Shown: piece after piece, positions 20,979 to 31,822 of the stretch | Layout: each line of letters opens with the position of its first letter | Position numbering within the stretch: position 1 is the first letter of the stretch | Assembly (NCBI GenBank): GCA_015039365.1 | Contig: WION01000002.1 | Span: 1,590,906-1,654,905, forward strand | Source: Amanita rubescens | Lineage: Eukaryota > Basidiomycota > Agaricomycetes > Agaricales > Amanitaceae | Length of the DNA: 64,000 bases | Direction: 5' to 3' | The notes under the pieces: model-generated | What the model was told of the DNA's origin: nothing | The model's input: only the letters and a program-made list of their open reading frames with translations | The model's database searches: none | Program-made: the position numbers and the translations under genes

Positions 20979-22553
20979 TTATAAGTAAATCCTGCGCAAG
21001 TCGGTGGCACCCGTGATGCGTTTACAAATTGGGCAGAGTTTAGTTGATCCAAGGCAACGAAGCCAACATTCTCGACAACAGGTATGCCAGCACCCTGTAG
21101 ACACAGTAGGCTCCGCGTAAGGATCTAAACAGATACGGCAGAGCAGTGAACTTGTAGACGAGACGCGCAGGGATTCCTGCAACATCACTGTCGGAGCGGG
21201 AACGCGAGCGTCTAAATGTATAGACCCACCAGTAGTTTAATCTTGCTCTCTAGTGCATTGGTCAAAGCTGCCACATCTCCTTTATTCCGGGCTGCCTCGA
21301 TTGCAGAGTCGAGTCTTTCAGTGTCACCGACACCCATGACTTCGTTCATCTTTGCGCGAACAGCTTCGACTCCATCGCCTCGCCTGCCCTCAGCAACGAG
21401 GTCGTGCAATGTCTTTAGTTCATCATCATGCGCATCATCCTCTGTTTCACCGTCGATCTCGATATCAACGTCTTGATCCATATCGTCCGATTCTTCTCTT
21501 GAAACGGAAATTACATCTCCTTCAGTGAATTGTGGTTCCCCATAAACATCATGATCGTCGCCATCTATATCGACGTCATCGTCCACATCTCGTTCTTCGG
21601 GATTTCGCGTATGAAAACCGGTACCTTTCCCCCCCAATAGATCAGTTTCCCTCGGTTCGGTCCGTTACTTTTTTTTTCTCATACCTGTGACGTTGCCAAC
21701 ATGGCCAGCACCTTGATCCACGTCATCACGTTCTTCCAGAGCTCTCAATCGCTCTTCTTCAGCGCGCCTCCCTTGGTGAATCAAACACGCATCGATGTGA
21801 GCCTCGAGGACATCTTCGTCCCCGCGGATGCCCGACATACACACGGGGCACTGGATCTCGCCTGCAGCCAACTTGCGAAAAAACGAATCGCGAGAGGTCG
21901 TCCCGGAACTCGTCCCATAGTCGTCGTCTAGATCGCGTGTGAGGTCACGCAGTTTAGTATGTCGCTGTTTGCGGTGTCGCTTGATGACTTGGATAATTTT
22001 GGTAGCTTGCTCGACGCTGTCCGCGGAGGAGCTGTTGGAACTGAGGGACTTGCGCGCTTTGAGGGCAGATCGGCGGACGCTTGGACCTGGGCTAAGGTAG
22101 TTTGGCAATTAACTCGGGCAGCGACGGCTTGAGTTTTGTTAGTATACTCACCCATCAGGAATGCTAAAGTCGTCAATGTCCATCAAGGAGTGAGGGGAAC
22201 CAATTTGCCGAATGATCCCGTCAACGCGCTCCTCTTCGAGTAGGACATGCCTTGAGAGGAGACGGAGGGGGATGGCTTCGTCGCAGACGGGGCATTTGCG
22301 TGTCTCTGCGCGCTTGGCTGGGATGCGGTGCTTCAGATGCGGGGAGATATATAAGGTCTAGAACAAACGTTTCTTGGGTTTTGGGAGGACGGGAGTGAGG
22401 TCGTCACTACTGTCTGGTGTTGAGGAAGGTGAAGAGGAAGCTGAGCGCTTTGAAAGATTGGCAGGATTCTTTCCTCTTGAATGGAAACTATTAGTACATG
22501 TGTAGTAGCAAAAACTATCTCAACTCGCACTTTGCAGAAGTGCTCGAGGCCAT
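20979..22553 (-). CDS. RNF220-like RING E3 ubiquitin ligase
   Basis: Six exons (22525-22553, 22369-22487, 22152-22317, 21685-22091, 21230-21624, 20979-21176) give 437 aa. An N-terminal Ser/Pro-rich stretch leads to a Cys finger RKCPVCDEAIPLRLLSRH, then IDDFSIPDG and a second finger IQCPVCMSGIRGDEDVLEAHID, an acidic linker, and a C-terminal RING: LCRICLDPYAEPTVSTGCWH, CRECWLRCLG, LCPICK, ending LRRIYL. This order and the last residues match the RNF220 family. Alternative splice sites exist for the last intron (donor 21225 with acceptor 21188), and exons 1-2 are inferred from frame closure. Targets are unknown; in animals RNF220 ubiquitylates nuclear factors. Confidence 0.85.
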
Positions 22554-22637
22554 GGGGAGTGAAGTATGATATTGTTTCCCCTCAACAGTGCAGGTATATG
22601 AACTGGTGGATTCGGAGCGGTGTAGCTCGGATGTGTT

Positions 22638-24082
22638 TTATTCTGGAATATTCTTTACTGTTCCGGCGCTCCGGTCCGCCGCCTCTCCCCGCGCCTTCTC
22701 CCTCGCGAATGTAATGATGCCTTCAAGTACATCACGCTGCCCTGCCAACGTCAGTCTTTTTTCCGAATTGACGGTTCTTTTTATATCCGTACCCTCGATG
22801 TAATGCGAATACATGATCGCCACTTCTGACCGTCGCAGCCCTTGCGCTTCTGCCTGCGGTATCCTATCCAGAAATTTTTCGGTCATTTCCATTAAAACAT
22901 CTGCTGCTTCCACCAGATCTTCGCTTTCCTCTTCTTCTCCTTCCGAACCAACCCATCCAAGAATTTCTTCCCACAACCCTTCAACGCCACGCCCTTGTCG
23001 CCCCACGGTCCAGCGCTCTCCATTCACACCGCCGACCTTGAGGATTACGGAATCCTCTGGGTTATTCTCCATTGAGAATCCGTACCCTAAGATAAGCTCA
23101 GAGTTTGGCTTCGGTCCGTAGTTGTTATAGATTTCCTCCCGGGCTTCTGCGGGGTTGTGCAATACTAGCGAAATGAGTGGCAATGCTTCTGATGGACGTC
23201 CGGGGCTGTTCGGAACAGGATAGGTGACAGACCATGTGACTGCCGCACCTCGAGCATGATTCAAGAGATCAAGTCCCGGGATAAGAACAGGCTCAGTAGA
23301 GGAATCCCGAATCAAACTTGGGTTCTGTGCTAAAAGTGAAGAAGGGAACGCCCGCGAAGCGAGGTACGTTGCGCCTGCAAGATATCGTTCCCTATATACG
23401 CGTTAGTGGGGGTCCTTGAAATTTGTATGAACGTGTGGAACACGCACCATGTGAATAGCGCCGCCCATTCTGCGCTCGCTCTTGAGATTACAGCTAGACA
23501 CTGGGCGTGCTCTGCGCGCCATTCGCGTTCTCGGTCAAGCGTTGCTCCATAAAGATTCGTACCTCTAAACGCCTCAAGCTCGGATGCAGTAAAATAATGA
23601 GGCGTGCGCAGCTTGTCCGGTGATGGGAGGAGATGTATGTATTCGTAGTGTATTAACTTTTGACTTTGTCCCCTAGATCGAGGTTTAATCAACGGTCAGA
23701 GGCTTTGCGGATAGTTCCTCACATATTTTGGTCTATGATCCAATGAAAACATAAATATGTAGAGATCCATTGGCGCTCTGTCCAATAGTCAGAATTTTGG
23801 GCATCGATGAAGTTCGACAAGGCAGATCGCGCAAGTGATTGACTGATAATGAGCGAAAAAGGACAAGAAACAATTATCGCGTTTGGGGGCAAGTTTTCTT
23901 TTGCGACGACGGAGACGCCCCGAATATCTTTGATGGGGTAAACATTAGACGGCAGGGTCAATGACGAACCTGAGACGCACTTTACCTTCAACAATCATCA
24001 CATCCTTGTGAAATCCTCCTCCGTGTTTTGAAAGCCATTGCTTCAACGCCTTCGCTGCCACTGGCTCCACTTCTGCTGACAT
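22638..24082 (-). CDS. SET-domain protein lysine methyltransferase (SETD/RKM, Rubisco-LSMT type)
   Basis: Four exons (23986-24082, 23723-23927, 23448-23672, 22638-23391) give 426 aa. The N-terminal part has WLSKHGGGFHKDVMIVE, then GVSVVAKENLPPNAIIVSCP. The insertion typical of non-histone SET methyltransferases follows (QWISTYLCFHWIID, YLAGATYLASRAF). The SET core is VLIPGLDLLNHARGAAVTW near residue 212 and IYNNYGPKPNSELILGYGF near 264, holding the cofactor NH motif and the catalytic Tyr region. A C-terminal helical substrate-binding domain follows. Yeast relatives (RKM1-4) methylate ribosomal proteins or elongation factors. The substrate cannot be read from sequence. Confidence 0.88.
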
Positions 24083-24132
24083 GTCCCTGGATGATAACGG
24101 TGAGAGTGGTCAATTTTAGAACCGGCCAAATA

Positions 24133-24549
24133 TTACATTACCTCACAATGCAAACAACGCAAGGTTCCCAAATGCACTAGTTGCACTTTTATTTTAGTGT
24201 CGTAAACCCTGTCGATGACCACGTGCTTTATGTCAACGTATTGAATTGTGCCTGCATGAGGCTGAATGAAGAACGGAACAAATCGATGTGGGCACTGGGC
24301 AGAAACGAATGACTTACACGAGGTAGACTTGTCACTTTGGAGTCGCTTTGGCTGTCTCGCCCAACTGCGATATACTTGGCCTTGTCCAATAAGTGTGTAC
24401 AGTTGGACGAGCAAGTGTGGCGTTTCGACGCGACCCGCGACTTCTCCCTCGGAGAAGCGCGACGTCCACCGCACATCTGTCTCCGACTTGGAGCCGCGAC
24501 ACTTTGCGCTGTTATCACCACTAGCCTCCAACAGGACGATTGCTTCCAT
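24133..24549 (-). CDS. Small hypothetical protein
   Basis: The frame from ATG 24549 stays open to a TAA at 24133. A likely 66-bp intron (donor GTAAGT at 24317, acceptor at 24252) would give exons 24318-24549 and 24133-24251 and 116 aa. Without splicing the frame also stays open (138 aa). Residues include TPHLLVQLYTLIGQGQVY and IQYVDIKHVVIDRVYDTKIK. I do not recognise the family and see no signal peptide or membrane segment. It lies head to tail with the SET gene, 50 bp from its start, and is divergent from the chitinase. Confidence 0.4.
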   Translation of the reverse strand: MEAIVLLEASGDNSAKCRGSKSETDVRWTSRFSEGEVAGRVETPHLLVQLYTLIGQGQVYRSWARQPKRLQSDKSTSCKSFVSAQCPHRFVPFFIQPHAGTIQYVDIKHVVIDRVYDTKIKVQLVHLGTLRCLHCEVM

Positions 24550-24707
24550 GGCATTAACGCGTGATTTGCTCCTCTAATGGGCGGGGCAAGAAGTATTACG
24601 CTGTTCGGTCGCCATCCTGAGAAAAAAAGGGGAATGAAAAACGTCGTATACTATAAAGACCAAAAATCTCCCCTAATTCCTTTTTCTTCGCCAACCATCT
24701 CTCGAAG

Positions 24708-26172
24708 ATGAGGTCCTTCTCGCTATCCTGTTTGCTTCTGGTGCTACTCTCAGTTTTCCAAGCCAGTCACGCTGCGAGTGTCTGGGGCCCACACAGCAAA
24801 GTCGCGTCGGCGTGGTACGCGGGTTGGCACGCTACCTCCACTCCAGCCTTTCCGGTCTCCAAAATCAGCTGGTCCAAGTATACCCATATGACTTATTCCT
24901 TCGCGTGCGTATTCGCGTTCAGCGTTCAAAACGTTTAACATCAAGCTAACTTCTAATCTTAGCGAGACGACACCCGACGTGACGTATCTGTCCCTGAACG
25001 GTTCAGATCCACAGGTGTTGCCAAAGTTCGTCCAGGCGGCTCATCAGCACGTAAGTCCTCTACAATATTTTGGCGTATCTCGCTCAACCGTGTTGTAGGG
25101 CGTCAAAGCGCTAGTTTCGGTAGGAGGTTGGACCGGCTCACGATGGTTTTCATCCAACGTCGGGTCAGCCAAGAACAGGACGCTTTTCGTCAAGACGGTA
25201 GTTGACTTTGCAAAGCAATACAAGCTCGACGGGCTTGACTTTGAGTAAGCTTTTTCTTTCTTTCCTGGATGCATATATCTAACGAGCACGCGTAAAAAAG
25301 CTGGGAATACCCAGCTCACCAGGGTATCGGATGTAACACCATCAATCCGGATGACAGCGCCAACTTTTTAGCCTTCCTCGAAGAATTACGATTATGCATA
25401 GGCGAAGGATTCATTCTCACTGCCGCAGCCGTCTTACCCTTTTACGGTCCCAACGGCAATCCATCCACGAACGTCGCAGGCTTTGCGAAAGTTCTCAACT
25501 GGGTCGCCATCATGAATTACGACATTTGGGGTCCCTGGAGTTCAACAGTTGGCCCCAACGCGCCTCTCGACGACACTTGTGCCGCGCCCGCCAACCGAAT
25601 GGGATCAGCCGTGTCCTTCGTGCACGCATGGGAAGCCGCAGGCATGCCGCGCGACAAAATCATACTTGGCGTGGCTTCTTACGGCCATTCCTTCCGCGTG
25701 ACCAACGCAAACGCATACAAAGGCACTTCCGGTTCCTTGGCGCTCTACCCTCCTTTTGTCGCAAAGGACCAGCCCGCAGGTGACGCTTGGGATGGCCCTC
25801 CCGGTAATGATGTTTGCGGTAACTTCCAGGGGCCTAGCGGCAACGTCGACTTTTGGGGGTTGATCTCGCTTGGGTATCTCAATCCCAATGGGACGCCAAG
25901 AAAGGGGATTGATTTTATATTTGACAAGTGTGCTAAAACGGTGATTTATTAATTTGTCTACAAGTTGTTTGAGGTGACTGATTTAAGAGGTTCAGGCATA
26001 CGTGTATAACAAGCACACCGAGATTATGGTTTCTTATGATAATGCAGAGGCGTTCAGTGATAAAGGAAGATTTATAATGTCGGCTGGAATCCGAGGTTTC
26101 TCGATGTGGGAGGCTGGTGGTGATTCGAACGATATTCTCCTTAACGCTATTCGTGGATCGATGGTCTTTTGA
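24708..26172 (+). CDS. Secreted GH18 chitinase
   Basis: Five exons (24708-24904, 24963-25050, 25099-25244, 25301-25940, 25996-26172) give 415 aa. An N-terminal signal peptide is clear: about 22 residues, hydrophobic core LSCLLLVLLSVFQ, cleavage after SHA. The GH18 signatures are KALVSVGGWTGSRWF and DGLDFDWEYP (residues 139-148), the latter assembled across an intron with the catalytic Glu at about 146. VAIMNYDIWGPW and FSMWEAGGDSND follow. The enzyme should hydrolyse chitin outside the cell in wall remodelling, autolysis or mycoparasitism. No carbohydrate-binding module is seen. A TATA-like TATAAAG lies about 55 bp before the ATG. Confidence 0.93.
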
Positions 26173-26219
26173 ACAACTATACCAGTACGCAATAGAGTTG
26201 CGGCCAGCTACCTACACTT

Positions 26220-26600
26220 GCTAGTTGACTACATTAACGCGTTGCAATGACATGAAATGCGCTCGCAAGTCGAGCACTGCACATACATGATGAAGATTTC
26301 CAAAGATAATCAAAGTTTGGAATCCAGACATCCTCCATGACGCCTACACCTTCCCTTCGTCTCTGGAGTCGTATAAATGTTGTCGATGATGAGTTATGAT
26401 GAGAAATCCTAGCGCGGGCCCCAAAGACAGACGATAGGTAACCTGCAGCATTCCAGTCTTCACGCACAAAAAATTACACCTGAACAATAATAGAATGAGC
26501 ATATAACATGATGTCACTCACCACCCATCATGATGATACTTGAGTTTAATTTACCATCACTGCAACGTGAGAGCGCGTGTGAATTGAGATCTTGAGATAT
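26220..26600. repeat. Left copy of a ~350-bp direct repeat (C2H2-gene 3' flank)
   Basis: This segment matches 29540-29885. Shared pieces include TTGCAATGACATGAA-TGCGCTCG, TGGAATCCAGACATCCTCC, GCAGACGATAGGTAACCTGCA and AACGTGAGAGCGCGTG-GAATTGAGA. The right-hand copy is the 3' flank and last codons of the zinc-finger gene (minus strand), so this copy is a truncated remnant of that gene's end. The two copies bracket kinase-like gene A. Confidence 0.7.
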
Positions 26601-26829
26601 GATTCCGCGAAAATCTCATCAGCTTCTCCGTCGTCTTGGGTGGGTCCTGTCTCAATCGACGACATGTATGTCCTTCAGTTCTTCGCTATCACGATCGGAG
26701 AGGAAGAAATTTGTTGCCCCGCGTGGAGGCATGGCCAGATTCGTCCCATGGCCAAATGAGAAATGTTATACCTGAAGAAATGATATTAAGCATGAGTAAG
26801 GACGAAAAAAAAGGACTTGCCGCCGTCAA

Positions 26830-29660
26830 TGTGACTGTGACTGAGATGACCTCTACCACTGTGGCACCTGAAGTTCTCGACGAAATCAAAGCATTATTCT
26901 CTTGGAATCCCCCTCGTCTTGTTCCCGCCCCTAAAACGAAGTCATCAACAGATTCATCAGCATCCAACTGTTCACCCACACTGTTTTATGATAAACACTT
27001 TTCTTCCGACTTGGTTCTCAAGAAGGTAGTGCGGCTTCCATCCCTAGTCCAGGATCTCGCAGGAAATGTCGATAAAGTACTTGGTGCTTTGGATTTGGAA
27101 ACCCTTCCGCCTCTGGGAGGTTTCATCACAGCCAAACATCGGGCATCTGACAGGCTGGGTTTATCAAGGGTTGTGGCAGACGAGGCCTCCGCAGTTGTCG
27201 AATTTTACGGCCGGACCACCGCCAGATACTGCCCGTACGTGGCTTCGACGCTCGCTCTGCACCCTTCATTTCCTCAATGGGGCAGTCTCTTGTATTGGAC
27301 GTGCTCAGCTCCTTCCCCAGATTACGCAAATATGGACGGGGCGCTCATTTTCATTGAAGAAGCCGACGATGACGACGACGATGACGACTATTATGATAAG
27401 TACGAAGTAAGACGGGCAGCCATCGTGGAGAGCATGGACAGTAAATCTCGTGCCATATTTGAGGAGGTTAGGAAGTCAAGGCCGACTTTGGCGACGTGGG
27501 AGATGAAGAGTATAAGTACCGGTTCTCCTGAAGTGATGACCGCGATTCATAATCTGGGCGAGTTTTCTTGGACGTCATGCCCTGCTAACGATTGCGACAC
27601 AAATATTCAACATAAGAATTTAAAGGAGCAGGGCAACCAGGCGGTCATTCAAGCTGGACCTGATGCGCGGGCTCCTCCGTGGAATCTCGCTGGGCCGGTC
27701 ACTCAATCAACTGCAGCGTCAGGCTCTTCGACGCTTCCTATTTCATCTCCGAAAGCGTCACGTTCATCAGAGTATGGGTCACCTATGAAGGATAAAGGCA
27801 AAAAACGCGCACGAGATGATGAGGAAGATCGGCATGACACGACTGCGCAAAGTGGGTCAGGCTTGTCAATGCTTCCACCACCACCACCACCGAGTGCACC
27901 ACGGTTATCAAAGCATGGCTCTCCTACGAATGATAAAGGCAAGAAACGCAAGCTAAACGATTTGCCCTACCAAGATCAGCCTGAGCATGACATAACTGCT
28001 CAACGTCTAGTCCAACAGGTGAGCCTCGTGTAGTACAATGCCCATCATGGTGTCAATAATTTTGATGTGTTGACTTTATGCAGGCGTGGGTACACGCCGT
28101 GCGAGTCGATGGGACAGTTATCGTCATTCACTCGGGCAACCAAGAGCTCGTGTGTGTCCGCCATCGACATTCTCAGACACTTTACGTTTCGGACGTCTTC
28201 GAACCGTCTAGGTGCAAGAACCCTGGGTATGGGAAACTTCACATTGGCATATATGTCGCCGCCGTCCAGGACATCATGGACCGCTGGCGGCAGAAGCTAT
28301 CTGAATCAAAGCTCCCTGGTGACAGCGGCAACTTGACCAGTGGTGGCGAAGATCAAGACGACCAAGATCATAATCATGGTTCTGGACGTGGCCATGAGGA
28401 CGGCCATGGACTTCGCGGGAGCAGACATAGAGGTGGGCACAGTGGATTCCAAAGCTCTGCAAGAAGGAAAGGTCCTGCTGATGATGAAATGGTAGCCATC
28501 GAGGTACGTTGATCTGAACTATGTCAACATTCCGGCGAACCTGACCAGCATTAGAAAGCGATAGATGTGGCCAACAATCGTGATTTGGTCCTTCTCTGCC
28601 TCCAATATGATGTATACGACTCACCAATCCCCGCTTCGTTCCTTCGCTCTGCTCCTTCGATTATGACACACACAAGGTCTCCAACTCCTCCGTTTTCTGC
28701 ACAAGCCATCCACTCATGCGGACTAGAGGACTGTCTGACCATTGTTCTAACATCAGAAATTGGACGGGGCGCAACAGGCGTGGTCCACCGCGGCACACTT
28801 AAGCCAGCAATCTGTGATGGTGCTATGCCGCTTGACGTTGTCGTCAAGCTCGCATTCGACAGTGATCAGCGGGACGCCCTCAGGAGCGAATATGAAGTTT
28901 ATCGCCGTTTGAAGTCGAAAGGAGTTCGTCAAGGTATTGCGACAGCACTGGGTTTCTTCGACGACTCTGAAGGTTGTGCTTGTGCTCTTGTCTTGCTTTA
29001 TGCTGGTGTTTCGCTCTCGGAGTCGCAAGGGAATCTGTCAGGGATTGACCGGTAGGTTTCTTCACCAAGACTTGATCGACTTACAATGTTATCCGTTCGA
29101 AATTAGCAAATCGGCTTTGTCAATATTGAAGTCCATTCATCGTGCAGGCATACTCCACGGAGACATCCGTCGGGCGAATATCCTTATTAGTGACTTGGGA
29201 ATTACAATCATCGACTTTGGGCATTCGAAACAATCTGATGATCAAGAAACCAAAGATGAAGAATTGGAACAGCTTCGTTCTTGCCTTCGCTTGGAAGGTA
29301 AACACTAGAGAATAGTGACACCAGCGTCTCCAAGACTTTGACTTCAGTCTTTTTTCTTGAACCCATCGTATCCAGTGTTGCTTTGTACACCGTGAAAATG
29401 TAACGCTCGTTAAACGTTCAACGTTTAACAACAGGATCGGACAGATAGTGACAACCCACGGAACTGTGTTCTTTCACCACAGCCGATGAGCTACAGAAGT
29501 TTCTTTGAAAGGTCTATCCACACTTCAAGTTAGTCGACTACATTTTCCAAATTGACGTGTTGCAATGACATGAAGTGCGCTCGAAGGTTGAGCACTGTAC
29601 TGATTCCAGAATAATTGTACATACACGATGAAAATTCCTACAAATTCAATTCCTTTCAAA
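26830..29660 (+). repeat. Left arm of the ~2.8-kb inverted repeat
   Basis: This arm holds kinase-like gene A. It is inversely homologous to about 31500-34420, which holds gene B. Homology starts about 15 bp before the ATGs (GTGACTG-GACTGAG) and continues past the stop codons into noncoding DNA, ending near TGTACATACACGATG/TTCAATTCCT. The last two exons have identical lengths in both arms. The spacer is about 1.8 kb. Confidence 0.8.
26846..29308 (+). CDS. Kinase-like gene A: large unknown N-terminal region plus HGD-type kinase domain
   Basis: Exons 26846-28018, 28084-28503, 28555-29051 and 29107-29308 give 763 aa. The start was set by homology with copy B (MTSTT/MASTS). The N-terminal ~320 aa (LFSWNPPRLVPAPK, LPSLVQDLAGNVDKVLGAL, YGRTTARYCPYVASTLALHP) resemble no family I know. 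A disordered section follows with an acidic Asp run, polyproline (PPPPPP) and two basic KDKGKKR clusters that could be nuclear signals. The C-terminal kinase-like domain has a Gly loop (EIGRGATGVVHRG), a Lys in VVVKLAF, catalytic loop HGDIRRANI near residue 714 and DFGHS near 731. The domain is short at its end, lacking a canonical subdomain XI. Function unknown. Confidence 0.8.
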
Positions 29661-29890
29661 TAAAATGAAAAAAGACTAAGCAAAGAAGTCTGGAATCCAG
29701 ACATCCTCCCCCCTGCCTGAGCCCCAAAGGCAGACGATAGGTAACCTGCATTCCAGCCTTCCTACGTTCCTACCAGAATCAACGCACAAAAATTACAATA
29801 ATGGAACGAGCATAAGATAATGTCACTCACCGTCCACGATAAATTTACAATCACAACGTGAGAGCGCGTGAGAATTGAGAGGTTATTCCC
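29540..29890. repeat. Right copy of the ~350-bp direct repeat
   Basis: This is the partner of 26220-26600. It comprises the 3' flank and final codons of the zinc-finger gene. Its outer ~120 bp (29540-29660) also belong to the inverted-repeat arm and pair with 31500-31620. Confidence 0.65.
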
Positions 29891-31059
29891 AAAAGGTTCT
29901 TCTCCACGGCCCTCTCGTTGGCCGATTTACATCTTCCATGCTCTAGATGTTGGACAAGTGCGGATAAGACTTTGAATTTCTTGTTGCATTTCGAACATTT
30001 GAGTTGGTCCTGAATTTGAACAGGTTTCTTAGCGTTATCTTGGGCCTCAGAGTCAGCTGCAGCTTCAGCAGCTCGTTTACGTTGATGCTAGTTCAGGATA
30101 CGATCAATAGCTGGGCAAATTAGTCGTGCCCCTACCTTCGCCTTCTTTCTATGCTTGGAAGCCTTGCCTGGATGGGCCGACAAACCGAGCAAATGCTATT
30201 CAGCGTTCAAATTTCATATTTATTACTTATGAATGGCTTTGGTACCTCACACAAGGCGAAGTTGTCGGCAAATTCTGTGTTGCAGTGAGTACAAATATGG
30301 CCTGTGGGTGCGGATGTTGAGCTGTCATGAACATGGTTCTGACGTCGATCCATATGTTAAGCCAAAAAAACAGAGATGGGACGAGCGCACGTTTGACAGG
30401 ACATCAAGATGAATGACGCTACTTTGTCCTGGGTACGAAAATGGCGGAATAGTCAAATGCTGTACAGGCGTTTGCATCTGAGTAGTGTGGGTATTGGAAT
30501 TGATTGTCATCTTACCTGTTGCACTTCTACTCCCTTCACCGCTTCAACGTCCCAGGAGAATGGCAGGAGATTCGAGTGCTATACAGGCATTTGCGTCTGA
30601 GCAATGTGGGCATTTGAATAGTTGTCGTTCTCACCTGTTCTACCCCAACCGACTTCGCCGCTTCAACGGGCGCGCCGGCGTTACTTTCGATGGTCGGAGT
30701 TTCCAGGTGTGCATGTAGGGCTTTGCAATGCTTATAGTGATATGTTTATGAATAAAGACCACGGGCGGGGAACGTGCGCAGTACCTGAGCTAGCCCATGA
30801 ACGTTCTTGAACCGCTTCTTACACCACTCACAAGAGACACGAACACATTGTGTCTAGAACACGACAAATTAGACATCTTTGCAAAAAGAAGTTATGAAGT
30901 TACTAATACCTTCTGCTTCCCAGGTTCAGAAGGCTTCAGCGGGATTGAGTATGGAGCGATAACACTAGTGCTGCGCTCAAATTCCTTGCACAATGCAGCA
31001 ATATCAGAAGCGTCGAAATTCTCAGAACCCTTTGCACATTGGCAATGTGTTAGTACCAT
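29851..31059 (-). CDS. C2H2-type zinc-finger protein, eight small exons
   Basis: The gene is visible only when spliced: exons 30910-31059, 30785-30853, 30635-30730, 30516-30578, about 30459 downward (donor uncertain), 30245-30300, 30136-30195 and 29851-30087. Cys/His units are SCEWCKKRFKNVHGLAQHC, ICTHCNTEFADNFALCEHL and LKCSKCNKKFKVLSALVQHL, the last two near the C terminus. The first exon starts MVLTHCQCAKGSENFDAS. Exons 3-5 contain a tandem intron-exon duplication (VEAAKSVGVEQ and VEAVKGVEVQQ followed by similar introns). All phases close except the exon 5 donor, which has several candidates. Agaricomycetes have many such tandem-finger proteins of unknown role. It occupies the spacer of the inverted repeat. 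Confidence 0.65.
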
Positions 31060-31185
31060 TCTGCTGATGTTGGTATCAAGATGTAGGTCCAGGAGCGCTA
31101 TGAGGTGCTATGGGAGTTATCTGAGAGCCTTGCGGCCTCTGATAGTGAGCACAGCCACCATGATCTCACGAGCGCGGCAATAGAC

Positions 31186-31419
31186 ATGATGTCACTTTTC
31201 GGAGTGGCTCCACAAGCGACCAAAAAAAGGGAATGTGCCAGGGAACGGTGGTAAATGGCGATCCTGCGTCTGACTCGACAGAAACTGACACTGTGACAGC
31301 TTCGGCTACGGCAGGGCGCGGTATGGATGATGAAATGCTTGGTTGAGAATATTGAGGTTGCCCGCGATGTCGTATAATGAGGAATTGGATAGCTGGACGT
31401 TGGACTGCAGGGCAGACAT
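31186..31419 (-). pseudogene. NACHT-gene 5' relic 1
   Basis: On the minus strand the segment encodes MSALQSNVQLSNSSLYDIAG, the header motif of Agaricomycete NACHT proteins, then NLNILNQAFHH and a stop. The following ~170 bp still align with relics 2 and 3 but hold no open frame. No P-loop is present. The copy extends further to about 31107 as noncoding homology shared with 34425-34510. Confidence 0.65.
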
Positions 31420-31822
31420 GATGCATGTCCTACTCCTAGTCATGGATCAACATGTCACAAATAGAAGCAAATATGGACTCGAAGATCCTCCAACAAAATC
31501 TTAGGAATTGAATTTGTAGAAATCTCCATCGTGTATGTACAATTATTTTGGAATCAGTACAGTGTCGACTTGTAAGCGCATTTCAAACGCGTGTAGGTAG
31601 GCCTCTCAATGGAACTTCTGTAACTCATTGGCTGTGTTAAAAGAACACAATTCTGTTGGTCATCCGTGCATGCATGATCATCACTATCTGTCAGATTCTG
31701 TCCTTTAACATTTAACATTCAACAAGCGTTACATTTTCACGGCATACAAAACGACATTGGATAGGATGGGCTCAAGAAAAAGACTGAAGTCAAAGTCTTG
31801 GCAACGCTGGTGTAACCATTCT

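Noticed and set aside
27360..27400. GATGACGAC microsatellite in gene A as a regulatory repeat
   Set aside because: It encodes an in-frame Asp run also present in copy B; simple codon repetition explains it.
30797..31183. 128-codon plus-strand frame
   Set aside because: Opposite to the first exons of the zinc-finger gene, whose spliced minus-strand frame has conserved Cys/His motifs.
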